A stretch of 64,000 bases of DNA. Origin: Amycolatopsis balhimycina FH 1894. Lineage in GTDB: Bacteria; Actinomycetota; Actinomycetes; Mycobacteriales; Pseudonocardiaceae. Positions 26,135 through 33,845 of this stretch are shown piece after piece. The stretch is from contig NZ_KB913037.1 in assembly GCF_000384295.1 (NCBI RefSeq), forward strand, positions 4,598,868-4,662,867. Direction: 5' to 3'. Under the pieces are notes generated by a model, which searched no databases, was not told where the DNA came from, and saw only the letters and a program-made list of their open reading frames with translations. Within the stretch, counting starts at the first letter, position 1; every line of letters begins with the position of its first letter. The translations under genes were made by a program, and so were the position numbers.

Positions 26135-27658
26135 TTAGTGCGCACCGCGGTCGTGGATGCTGGTGAGGGCATCGCGGAGGTCGTCGGGTAGCGGGTCGAC
26201 GGCGGTGAGGGTGTGCTCGCCGGCCTGGATGTTGATGGTGCGGTAGCGGCGGGTGGTGCGCACGAACTTCTTGATCGACCAGCCGGTGGTCTGCTCGATC
26301 CACCTGCTGACGGCCAGGGCGGCGAACACGACCGTCAGGTGCGCGTCGATCGACTCGCGCTTGTGGTGGTAGATCGGCCGCGCACGTAGGTCGTGTTTAG
26401 ACATTCGGAACGACTTCTCGATGTGGAACAGTCGGTGGTAGGCGTCGATCACGAACTCGGCGGTGACGTCCGGGAGGTTGGTGACGTAGCCTTTGAGGCC
26501 GGCAAGGGCGCGTGCCTTGGCTTCCAGGGTCCGGTTGACACTCTTGGTGGCGCCGGTGAGCTGGATGAACCGGTTGCGTTTGACCGCGGTCTTGCCGGCG
26601 ACGGCCTGCTCGGCCTTGGCGACCTGTTCGTCGATGCCGTGCAGGGTGCGCCGAGCCCGGTCCGCCCGGTACTGGTAGTAGATGATCTGGTCGCGGCGCT
26701 GGTCCTTGGGGCCCGCAGGCCAGGGCTGGGTGAAGATGTGCCCGTCGGGGATCTGCTCATCCGGGTGCTCGTGGCGCCACGCCTGGACCACGTACGGCAC
26801 GTCGGGTATCCGCGCGCCGAGGATGAACGACAACCCCGCGGCCTCGATGGCCTGCTGGTTGGCCGCAGAGATCATGCCAGCGTCGACCACGACCGTGACA
26901 TCAGCCAGCTGGTGGGCATCCATGAACGCACGGATGGTCGGCAGCATCGTAGTGGTCTCGCCCCGGTTGCCCTCGAACGCGTTAACCATCAACGGAAACC
27001 CGCTTGCGTCGGTGAGCAGCCCGATCGTGATCTGCGGCTCCAGGCGGCGTTCTTTGGAGAACCCGGGCTCACGGAACCCGTCCCCGGCATCGGTCTCGAA
27101 GTACAAGGTGGACACATCGTAGAGAACCAGTGACGCCGGCCCCAGATCAGCGGTGCGGGCGCACGCCGCGGCCAACTTCTGCCGCCAGGACTCTTTCGCG
27201 AACGCGGGCAGACGCCGCTTGAGGGTCGCGTACGCCGGCGGGTCGAAACCTGCCTCCTCGACCACCCGCAGACTGTCCAGCTTGCTGGTCGGCTCGACGA
27301 TCCGTGCCAGCACCAGTAATCGGAACACCTCGTCACCACCAGCGGCCTCCTCGAACCCCAACAGCTGGTAGGCGTGGCCGAGCGCGTCCCACAGGTACCC
27401 CATCCGCGACGACGTGATCGCAAGCGGCCCACCACCAGCACCACTGCCGGCCTGCAACGCCGCGAAGTCCGGGCCAAAGTCGAGCTCGGGCTGCCCCACG
27501 GCCAGACGCTGCCTCGCCACCGCCTTGAGCGCCTCCAACGCCGCATCGTCATGCGCCGAGCCGATGTGCTCGATGTCCCGCGACCCGCGACGCGAGGAGT
27601 GCACGATCTGCACCGCCCTGGCCCCCGACGCCGTCTTCACCGTGCGCACATACGCCAC
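26135..27658 (-). CDS. IS1634-family (IS4 superfamily) DDE transposase
   Basis: A 507-residue transposase with the RNase-H-like core: first Asp in LYDVSTLYFET, second in VVVDAGMIS, and the catalytic Glu in HIEKSFRMSKHDLRARPIYHH, the YREK-type block of the IS4 superfamily. C-terminal segment GWSIKKFVRTTRRYRTI is typical of the IS1634 group. The frame is intact, so the element may be active. It spans nearly the whole IS, starting 116 nt from its inner right end. Confidence 0.92.
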   Translation of the reverse strand: MAYVRTVKTASGARAVQIVHSSRRGSRDIEHIGSAHDDAALEALKAVARQRLAVGQPELDFGPDFAALQAGSGAGGGPLAITSSRMGYLWDALGHAYQLLGFEEAAGGDEVFRLLVLARIVEPTSKLDSLRVVEEAGFDPPAYATLKRRLPAFAKESWRQKLAAACARTADLGPASLVLYDVSTLYFETDAGDGFREPGFSKERRLEPQITIGLLTDASGFPLMVNAFEGNRGETTTMLPTIRAFMDAHQLADVTVVVDAGMISAANQQAIEAAGLSFILGARIPDVPYVVQAWRHEHPDEQIPDGHIFTQPWPAGPKDQRRDQIIYYQYRADRARRTLHGIDEQVAKAEQAVAGKTAVKRNRFIQLTGATKSVNRTLEAKARALAGLKGYVTNLPDVTAEFVIDAYHRLFHIEKSFRMSKHDLRARPIYHHKRESIDAHLTVVFAALAVSRWIEQTTGWSIKKFVRTTRRYRTINIQAGEHTLTAVDPLPDDLRDALTSIHDRGAH

Positions 27659-27667
27659 GAGAGACAG

Positions 27668-27774
27668 CCTAGAACCGGCCGCTTAGTGCGCAAATTTTCG
27701 CCGTTTACACGACGAAACCGCAGCTCAACAGCCAGCACCCTACCCAAGATCAGCGATCTTGAGCCAAAGTCAGG
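27668..27774. repeat. Inner right end of the IS (imperfect)
   Basis: The 107 bases correspond to 28909-29014 with a few substitutions and one extra A in the terminal repeat (TTGAGCCAAAGTCAGG). It contains the transposase upstream region and the palindrome GATCTTGGG-type segment near the tip. The terminal mismatch may explain why the outer end was used in the last transposition. Confidence 0.85.
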
Positions 27775-27786
27775 TAAGGTAACGGA

Positions 27787-28143
27787 ATGGTCATGCGGGT
27801 GGCGGTTCCCGTGCTGCCGTGCCGAGATGTGCAGGCAGCGCGGTCGTACTTCACGGACGCGCTCGGATTCGACACCATATTCACCTGGGAGACCCCACCT
27901 AGCTACGCGGCCGTGATCCGCGACACCGCCGAGTTCCACCTGTACGCCGAAAGCAGCGTCGGCCCGGCCAGGGTGACGGTTGTCGTCGACGACGTCGATT
28001 CCTGCCACGACGAGCTGCGCGCCCGCGGCGCCGACATCGTCGAGCCACTGGCTGACCGGCCCTACGGGATGCGCGACTTCAACGTACGGACACCCGATGG
28101 GCACTTGTTGATCTTTAGCCAGCCGCTTACCGAGTACGGGTGA
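27787..28143 (+). CDS. VOC-superfamily protein (glyoxalase/bleomycin-resistance type)
   Basis: A 118-residue protein with two beta-alpha-beta-beta-beta modules: VPVLPCRDVQAARSYFTDAL at the start, VVVDDVDSCHDELRARG in the middle and the closing MRDFNVRTPDGHLLIFSQ. VOC proteins include drug-binding resistance proteins, glyoxalases and dioxygenases; this one resembles the short drug-sequestering type but no ligand can be assigned. It lies 12 nt beyond the inner IS end and is carried by the transposable unit. Confidence 0.85.
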   Translation: MVMRVAVPVLPCRDVQAARSYFTDALGFDTIFTWETPPSYAAVIRDTAEFHLYAESSVGPARVTVVVDDVDSCHDELRARGADIVEPLADRPYGMRDFNVRTPDGHLLIFSQPLTEYG

Positions 28144-28146
28144 CCA

Positions 28147-28904
28147 TCAGCGAACCAGCCGGAAGAATGACCGGACCTCGTCGACGAACAACGCCGGCTG
28201 CTCGAACGCCGCGAAGTGGCCGCCCTTGCCGGGCTCGTTCCAGTACCGGATGTTCGGGAACCGGCGCTCCGCCCACCGCCGAGACGGGCGCTGCAGCTCC
28301 TTGGGGAAGACCGAACAGCCGGTGGGTACGGTCACCGGCGCGCCGGCCGACCCGGAGATCCATTCGTTGACCTGCCGGAGGCTTTCCCAGTACAGCCGGG
28401 CGGATGAGGCACCGGTGCCGGGCAGCCAGTAGAGCATCAGGTTGTCGAGCAGCTCATCCCGGGTAATAACCCGATGCAGGTCGCCACCGGAGCCGGTCCA
28501 CGACCAGAACTTCTCGACGATCCAGGCGCAGAGGGCGGCCGGCGAGTCGACCAGCCCGTAGCCGACCGTCTGCGGCCGGGTCGACTGCTGCGCCGAGTAT
28601 CCGGAGCCCCATTCGTCCGCCTCCCGCAGTGTCGCGAGCGCCGCCCGCTCGGCACCGGTGAGGTCGTCCAACGTGGCCGGATCGGGCGGTGCGAGCGGCG
28701 GCATGAGATGGATGCCGCGACCCGATCGGGTTGCCGTTGACCGATGCTCGTGGCGATGCTGGTGCCCCAGTCGCTGCCCTGGGCGCCGAACCGCCGGTAG
28801 CCGAGCCGGGCCATCAGCTCGCACCACGCGTCGGATATCCGCTCGATCCCCCACCCCGGCGCAGCCGGCTTGTCGCTGAAGCCGTAACCGGGAAGCGATG
28901 GGCA
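28147..28904 (-). pseudogene. Epoxide hydrolase (alpha/beta hydrolase), truncated and frameshifted
   Basis: Begins abruptly at the outer IS end with CPSLPGYGFSD, continues through the nucleophile elbow GAQGSDWGT (Asp as in epoxide hydrolases), breaks frame at about 28715 where one base is missing between PDRVA and GIHLMPP, and ends with the catalytic His segment GGHFAAFEQP and FFRLVR at the stop 28147. About 120 N-terminal residues, with the oxyanion-hole strand, are absent. The truncation point is the IS end, so the gene was cut when the passenger segment formed. Confidence 0.88.
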
Positions 28905-28908
28905 GACC

Positions 28909-29014
28909 CCTAGAACCGGCCGCTTAGTGCGCAGATTTTCGCCGTTCACACGACGAAACCGCAGCTCAACAGCCAGCACCCTACCCAAGATCAGCGATCT
29001 TGAGCCAAGTCAGG
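28909..29014. repeat. Outer right end of the transposable unit
   Basis: Second copy of the IS right end (106 bases), without transposase sequence, ending in a perfect complement of the left terminal repeat. Confidence 0.88.
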
Positions 29015-29083
29015 GCTAAGCGCACTGCCAGCACGATCCGTGCAGCAATGACAGCGCAGCCGTGCCGACCACCGCCCATAAAA
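29015..29083. repeat. 69-bp target-site duplication, right copy
   Basis: Perfect match to 26050-26118; beyond it the sequence continues with AT-richer island DNA. Confidence 0.9.
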
Positions 29084-29150
29084 CAGCCAGCGCGCACCAA
29101 CCTTCACTGCTCGCATCTGATTGATCCTCACTCGGCTCGCCTCAACAAGC

Positions 29151-30250
29151 TTATGATCTCTTTTGAAGCTTCATGACAACCGAATTTGCTGATCCGCGTG
29201 ATGTCGTGAAAGAATTCAACGCGGCCTTGAGTACCGGAGCCAAGACTCCAGCGCCAAGCTTCGATATCGAGGCCTGAGGAGGCAGTAGCCATACAGCTGC
29301 CGCAAGGCCAATATCGAGCTTGCTCGGTCGGACCGCATTTATCTTTCCTCGCAGGCTCGCGGTTTTTTCGATAGAAGATTCAATCTTCAATACATGTTGA
29401 GCGAGGCGCTCATCCATGATGCTCTCATATTCTTGCATTTCGTTCGCTGGTATCGGATACCCCCCATCAGCAAGTTCGCGGACACCGTCACGCCAATCAT
29501 TGAATGAATCTTCCGAAGCTCTAATGCTGCAGATAGTCTCAAACGTAGCCTCATCGAATACCGGAACGAGTACTCGTTTCAAACTGCCGACGGCGAGACT
29601 GTCACGGATCTGCCTATTTAGTTTTCCGGCATCGGTCACGCGTTGCCGTAGCAACATAAGATCGGAATCTGCGGTAGGCAAGAACCGCGATTCAGTTGCG
29701 CCCGCAACCGCCAGCACGCTATTAAAGTAGATCATTGGACTTTCAATCACCGAGCGCGCGTGATCCTGTGGCACAACTCCGCCACCGGGCATGACACTTA
29801 ATCCGCGTATGTTGTCGGATTGAGCCGGAGGAATCTCAAAATCGGACGTTAGTACTTGCAGCAGATCTAGATTCACCACATCTCGCCTCATCTGCGCACG
29901 CAGAGATTCCTGCTTAGACTTCCATATACGCAAATGTGGAACAGGAATTACCCAGCCCTGCCGAATGGCTGGCGCCAAAACATGAAGGCGAATTAGCGCT
30001 TCCCTGATCTGCACCCGGTTCTCATCTTCGGAGGAATGCTGAAATCCTGCCCCATAAGTGCTCTCCGCCGAAAGCACCTAAGAAGCTCTGGCTTAGCGAC
30101 AGAGGGCTGATAACCGGCATAGAAATCATCTACATCTACAGCAAGAGCATCAAGCTCGTCCGCCGTGAGCCTACTGACGCTTTCAGGAGTCCAAGAAGCC
30201 CCGAAGAAGGCATCCAGGAGGTCAATGATCGTTCTGAACTTGTCGCTCAT
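29151..30250 (-). pseudogene. Hypothetical island protein, apparently split by a frameshift
   Basis: Two overlapping frames look like one gene. ATG 30250 reads MSDKFRTIIDLLDAFFGASW...KPELLR, then its last 27 residues look like out-of-frame sequence. The second frame, from GTG 30077, reads natural protein at once (LSAESTYGAGFQHSSEDE) and runs 308 residues to 29151. A one-base change near 30078 would join them into about 365 residues. Features: mostly helical, a Gly/Val-rich VMPGGGVVP segment, and a hydrophobic C-terminal stretch near LAAAVWLLPP. Base composition is clearly AT-richer than the core genes, a sign of transfer. Function unknown; a translational frameshift cannot be excluded. Confidence 0.55.
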
Positions 30251-30368
30251 CCATCAAAGTGTAGAGGCAGGAGCACTCAAGACCATGGAGCGACTCGTGC
30301 CTTCCTAGACCCACATCTTGACGAGTGCAGCAAAGGAGGTCACCGCAGCTAATCCTGCGAACGCCTTC

Positions 30369-31061
30369 TCAGCGATCTGAACCGAACCATGATTTTAGGA
30401 ACAGTTCCCGCGCAGACACGATCGTGACGTCGTGACCCCAACCCTTGGGATAGAAGTCGCGTCTGCGCGTAAGCCTCCCAATCGGACGCGCCAATCCCTG
30501 GCTAGGATTTAGGCGCCATCGACGACCTGAGTTATCTATAGCAAGCACCCACAAGGTTCGACACTTAACGCCGCCAAAAAAAGAAAGTTGCAATGCATCG
30601 ACGGGGACCATATTTCGAACACTCAATACAACGGGAATATCCAAAGTTTCACCCGGCGGAACTACGAAGTCACCAGGAAAGAGCTTGGCGGGATTAAGGC
30701 CAGGTTCAGGCGTCCATACCCCCGGCCCTTCGAACTCTTCATATTCGGTCGGCGGAGTCCACTGAGTTCGATCTGCAACACTCCATTCGGTACTCACTTC
30801 GTAAGCCAGTTTTGCAACCTCGATCGGAGTCTCGCTCGCGTTTCTAACATGTGCGACCACTCGAACGTCCTCAACGGGGTCAACGCGCCACGGTGCAACC
30901 GGCTTATACTCGGACGTAAACCAGATTCCCAACTGGTCGACATGTCGCCGATCGGAATTCTTTCTATCGCGCAAGAATATGCGAAAGGCAAGAATGAGCG
31001 ATAACGCACCCGCCCAGGCGGGAACGTTACCCCAATTTAACCGCGACAGAAATTCGATCAC
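30369..31061 (-). CDS. Single-pass membrane protein, unknown function
   Basis: A 230-residue protein with one N-terminal transmembrane helix (about residues 12-30, VPAWAGALSLILAFRIF) and a beta-rich cytosolic or external domain containing VRVVAHVRNASETPIEVA, an immunoglobulin-like pattern. AT-rich codon use like its neighbour at 29151. Same strand as the Nudix genes upstream but 54 nt away. Its place in the variable cargo zone of an AICE would suit a defence or exclusion role, but nothing in the sequence proves that. Confidence 0.6.
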   Translation of the reverse strand: MIEFLSRLNWGNVPAWAGALSLILAFRIFLRDRKNSDRRHVDQLGIWFTSEYKPVAPWRVDPVEDVRVVAHVRNASETPIEVAKLAYEVSTEWSVADRTQWTPPTEYEEFEGPGVWTPEPGLNPAKLFPGDFVVPPGETLDIPVVLSVRNMVPVDALQLSFFGGVKCRTLWVLAIDNSGRRWRLNPSQGLARPIGRLTRRRDFYPKGWGHDVTIVSARELFLKSWFGSDR

Positions 31062-31115
31062 GGGACCGTCTCATCTTCCAGAAGTAAGACTCGCCAAGAA
31101 AACAATCCTTGCAAG

Positions 31116-31523
31116 TCAGCTTGACAAGGATTCGTTCAAATACTCTTGCACTGGGCCATAAAAAGGATATGGAACGTAGTCTGCAATCTGCCCCAGACTA
31201 GACCAAGCGAATTCGACAAGCTCTTCGTCGTCCACCACCGAAGCGGAGCCGTCGACAACCTGGCACGCCACGTAGATCATCGTTCGCCCCGTGTTCGGGT
31301 GGACGCGCTCGCCGAGCACCTTCACGTCGGCCACCGTCAGCCCGGTCTCCTCCTGCGTCTCACGGACCGCCGCCTGGCTACCAGTCTCACCGGGCTCGAC
31401 CTCGCCGGCCGGGAACTGCCACGACAGGCTGCCCTCCTTAACGCGGCGCTTGACGAGCAAGACCTTGCCGTCCTGCACGATGACGGCGGCCGCGATCGGC
31501 GGCCGCACTTCGTCCGAAGTCAC
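31116..31523 (-). CDS. Nudix hydrolase
   Basis: A 135-residue enzyme with a complete Nudix box, GEVEPGETGSQAAVRETQEE followed by TGL (residues about 40-62), fitting hydrolysis of nucleoside diphosphate derivatives. GTG 31523 was chosen: its GTGA overlaps the restored stop of the upstream HTH-Nudix gene, and the longer frame from 31607 merely reads that gene's tail in the wrong phase. Nudix genes are recurrent AICE cargo, where they are thought to influence nucleotide signals during spread. Confidence 0.88.
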   Translation of the reverse strand: MTSDEVRPPIAAAVIVQDGKVLLVKRRVKEGSLSWQFPAGEVEPGETGSQAAVRETQEETGLTVADVKVLGERVHPNTGRTMIYVACQVVDGSASVVDDEELVEFAWSSLGQIADYVPYPFYGPVQEYLNESLSS

Positions 31524-32178
31524 TCCGAGACCTCCAAGGCTTCCAATATCGGCGGAAAAATCTGCTGAGCTGGGATGAATCGCGTCAATTTCGACTTCTC
31601 GATCCAAACCACGCTAACATTCTCGACAACGTCCATGTTCTGCGCCTCCCCTGTCAGGTACTCGCATAGAACGTAGTCGCAGAAAACATGAGTACCGGAT
31701 GCAGTCGACTGCCGAGCGTGCGCTTGACCGCACAGTGAACGCCCGTCTCACCGAGGGTCTCCCGCACAGCCACGGTCTCAGGCGCAACCCCGGGCTTCAC
31801 CATGCCGGCCGGGAACTGCCACGAGATCCCTGCCCCGTCCTCCCCGCGTCGGCATACAACAAGGACGTCATCGTCGTTGACAACGACAGCTACCGCGACG
31901 CGAAGGGCCTGCGCACCCTCCGAGCCCGTGACGGCCGGGCTGTCCACCGGCTCGACATACCGCGCGAAGCGCGCCTTGACCAGTTCTGATGCTCGGCTTA
32001 GCGCGGTATCGAGAGCGTCCTGTATCTCCGCGCGCGGCGTGACGCCCGGCTTCGAATGCCAGGCCGCAACCGTGCGCACAGCGACGCCGAGATGTTCAGC
32101 GAACGCGTCATTGCTCATGCGGAACGCCGCCTGGAGCGCGCACGCGGTTTGCCCCGTCCAGTTGTTCACGAACTCCAC
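31520..32178 (-). pseudogene. HTH-Nudix regulator, frameshifted
   Basis: N-terminal helix-turn-helix (NDAFAEHLGVAVRTVAAWHS) and C-terminal Nudix-like domain. From GTG 32178 (GGGGG 8 nt upstream) the frame is good to GSRLHP; there a base is missing near 31675 and the sensible continuation THVFCDYVLCEYLTGEA...ILEALEVSE lies in another frame, ending at TGA 31520. As read, translation stops at 31654. The Nudix box is degenerate (GMVKPGVAP...RETLGETGV), lacking two of the metal-ligand glutamates. An intact paralogue sits at 39226-39942 in the same element. Confidence 0.82.
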
Positions 32179-32312
32179 GGGCGGTACCCCCAGAACTCGC
32201 AAAGTGCACCGTTGATGCACTGCTTGTGCACTGCTCCTGCAGTGGTTATGCATCGTTTGAGGCGCGCATTCGGCGTTGACTGTGATGCATGGAAAACAGT
32301 CATCCGATCCCC

Positions 32313-32741
32313 TCAGCGGCGACGTATTTCGCGGTCGTTGGAAACGTGCTTGAGCACCGTTTCGACACTAGCGTTGATTTCGTCGAGCCGTTCGTTCAGC
32401 TCGCTCATCCCGCGAAGCCGATCGGTGATCTCACGCAACTGATGCTCGATCACCGCCAGTCGGCCCGAGATGTCGTCATCACCCCGGAGCACGGGTTCGC
32501 CCAGCTCAGGCGGCCGTCGGCCAGCCAAAACCGCAGCGAGATGCCCGGCATGCAGGTCAAGCGCGAGGGACAGCGCCTCAAGCGTGCGGTCACTTCGACG
32601 TCGTTGCGCCGTGTTGTGCTGGATTTCGCGAACCGTGGCCTTGGAGACCTGCGAGCGCGCAATGAGCTCGCGCTGGCTGAGACCGAGCTCGGCCATGCGC
32701 TGATTGATCGCTCTTGCGACTGCCGCCCAGTCTTCCGACAC
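32313..32741 (-). CDS. XRE-family transcriptional regulator
   Basis: A 142-residue regulator with an N-terminal Cro/CI-type HTH (INQRMAELGLSQRELIARSQVSKATVREIQ) and a C-terminal coiled-coil tail (AVIEHQLREITDRLRGMSELNERLDEI) suited to dimer formation. GTG 32741 has GGAGGG 5 nt upstream, much better than the longer open frame. Divergent from the excisionase-like gene with a palindrome between them, so it is a good candidate for the element's maintenance repressor. Confidence 0.85.
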   Translation of the reverse strand: MSEDWAAVARAINQRMAELGLSQRELIARSQVSKATVREIQHNTAQRRRSDRTLEALSLALDLHAGHLAAVLAGRRPPELGEPVLRGDDDISGRLAVIEHQLREITDRLRGMSELNERLDEINASVETVLKHVSNDREIRRR

Positions 32742-32845
32742 GTATCCCTCCGCGCTCCGCCTCGACGCCGAGACTAGCGCGGCTCGCGATTCCGGGGCCC
32801 ACTCTCCGCGCCAGCGTGGACACATTCGGCCCTTTTGCGCCATCG

Positions 32846-32863
32846 CGGGATTAAATCATCCCG
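32846..32863. promoter_or_regulatory. Palindromic operator between xre and xis
   Basis: CGGGAT-TAAATC-ATCCCG, perfect 6-bp arms within 18 bases, in the AT-rich divergent promoter region; a related half site GGATTAAAT lies at 32871-32879. Likely bound by the XRE protein. Confidence 0.55.
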
Positions 32864-32904
32864 TTTTCATGGATTAAATTAGTCTTCGATCAAAGGGTTT
32901 ACTC

Positions 32905-33177
32905 ATGGATACCAACCAGAACGTCGGACCGACGTTCTACACAGTCAGGAAAGTGGCGCGCATCCTGCGCGTCAACCCGGTGACGCTGTATCGCGCCATC
33001 CGGGACGACGCCTTCCCCGCAGTCCGCATCCGCACTCGCTATGTCATCCCCGCCGCCGCCCTGAACGAGCTGATTGCCGAGGTCACGGCGTCGGGCGGCT
33101 GCATCGACCTCGCCGAGGTGATCGCCAAGCGCCGGATGGAGCGCGAAGCCAACCGGGCGGGAGGTGCGTCGTGGTGA
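32905..33177 (+). CDS. xis: Excisionase-like DNA-binding protein
   Basis: A 90-residue protein with a MerR/Xis-type winged helix: YTVRKVARILRVNPVTLYRAIRDDAFPAVRIRTRYVIPAAAL. Such proteins bend att DNA and direct the integrase toward excision. ATG 32905 has AAGGG upstream. It is first in the tra operon: its TGA overlaps the GTG of the WhiB-like gene, and all following genes to traB overlap in the same way. It is not next to the integrase as in many AICEs, so it could also be a transcriptional activator of the tra genes. Confidence 0.78.
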   Translation: MDTNQNVGPTFYTVRKVARILRVNPVTLYRAIRDDAFPAVRIRTRYVIPAAALNELIAEVTASGGCIDLAEVIAKRRMEREANRAGGASW

Positions 33178-33516
33178 GCCGGGACAACTTCAAGGAGATT
33201 GCTGCCTACCTGGATCGGTATGCCGTCGTGCCTGACAACGTGCTCGCCGAGGTGGTGACACGGGACGGCCTGTTTCTGGGCGTTCGATCGCTCGGAGATG
33301 CCCGAGCTGTCCGGAGAGGACGAGCCGGACCGGGAGTTGGCCGCTCGGTTGTGCGCCGGTTGCCCGGTCATGAGCGAGTGCCTGGAACTCGAACTGCGGT
33401 CGGCCGGCGCCGACACCGTCGGGGTCTGGGGCGCGCTGCCCGAGTCTGACCGGCGGGCCGTCTATCAGGCCTGGCGGGAACGCCGGGCCGGTCGTGGACG
33501 GGGTGAGCGGCGATGA
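33174..33516 (+). pseudogene. WhiB-like protein, frameshifted at its first cysteine
   Basis: N-terminal frame SRDNFKEIAAYLDRYAV...VVTRDGL is followed in another frame by FWAFDRSEMPELSG, then the WhiB core LCAGCPVMSECLELELR and GVWGAL. The break at about 33271 is the size of a missing GT in a TGT Cys codon, so both frame and the first of four iron-sulfur cysteines are lost. The remaining three cysteines (CxxC-x5-C) and the G[VI]WGG-like turn are intact. An internal ATG at 33298 could express the C-terminal part. Overlaps xis by GTGA and the next gene by ATGA. Confidence 0.82.
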
Positions 33517-33845
33517 CGGTCAACCTGACGCCGACTCAGATCCTCGCCGGGATCGGGGTCCTGCTCGCCTTGTTCGTGGTGTGGCGGTTCGGTGCGCGCA
33601 AGGCGCGCCGAGCGGCCGACGCGGCTCGTGCGTCCGCACGGGTCGTGTCGCTGGCCGGACGCGTCCTGTTCATGGGTGCCGCGTTCACGGGCGTTCAGTG
33701 GCTGGTGATCACACACCCTGGCAATCCGACGCTGCTGCTTGTGGTGCTCGGCGTGCCGGATCTGATCGCCGCCTACGTGCTCACGCGGGCTCTGACGGTC
33801 ACGTCGATGGACACCGCCAAGCGTCACGGCGGTGGTCGGCGATGA
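33513..33845 (+). CDS. Small Spd-like membrane protein
   Basis: A 110-residue protein with an N-terminal helix (ILAGIGVLLALFVVWRF), a basic cytosolic loop and two further helices near residues 48-88. Sits between whiB and the larger membrane protein in a chain of ATGA overlaps leading to traB. Membrane proteins in this place are spread (spd) functions in Streptomyces conjugative elements, helping plasmid DNA cross septa inside the recipient mycelium. Confidence 0.7.
   Translation: MTVNLTPTQILAGIGVLLALFVVWRFGARKARRAADAARASARVVSLAGRVLFMGAAFTGVQWLVITHPGNPTLLLVVLGVPDLIAAYVLTRALTVTSMDTAKRHGGGRR

Larger units (their letters stand above)
26119..29014. mobile_element. IS1634-family transposable unit with passenger genes
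   Basis: A 2,896-bp unit with perfect terminal inverted repeats CCTGACTTGGCTCAA at 26119-26133 and its complement at 29000-29014. It carries the transposase, a VOC protein and a truncated epoxide hydrolase. A second, imperfect right end (one extra A) lies at 27668-27774 directly behind the transposase promoter region, so the original IS is 26119-27774 and the passenger segment was captured between it and a duplicated right end. The 69-bp duplication flanks the larger unit, showing that the larger unit is what moved. Confidence 0.88.

Noticed and set aside
31524..31607. N-terminal extension of the Nudix protein (28 residues)
   Set aside because: It is the tail of the upstream HTH-Nudix gene read out of frame; the GTGA overlap fixes the start at 31523.
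33174..33516. Reading the WhiB-like gene as two unrelated small ORFs
   Set aside because: The C-terminal part has the CxxC-x5-C and GVWGAL pattern of WhiB, and restoring two bases gives one normal protein.
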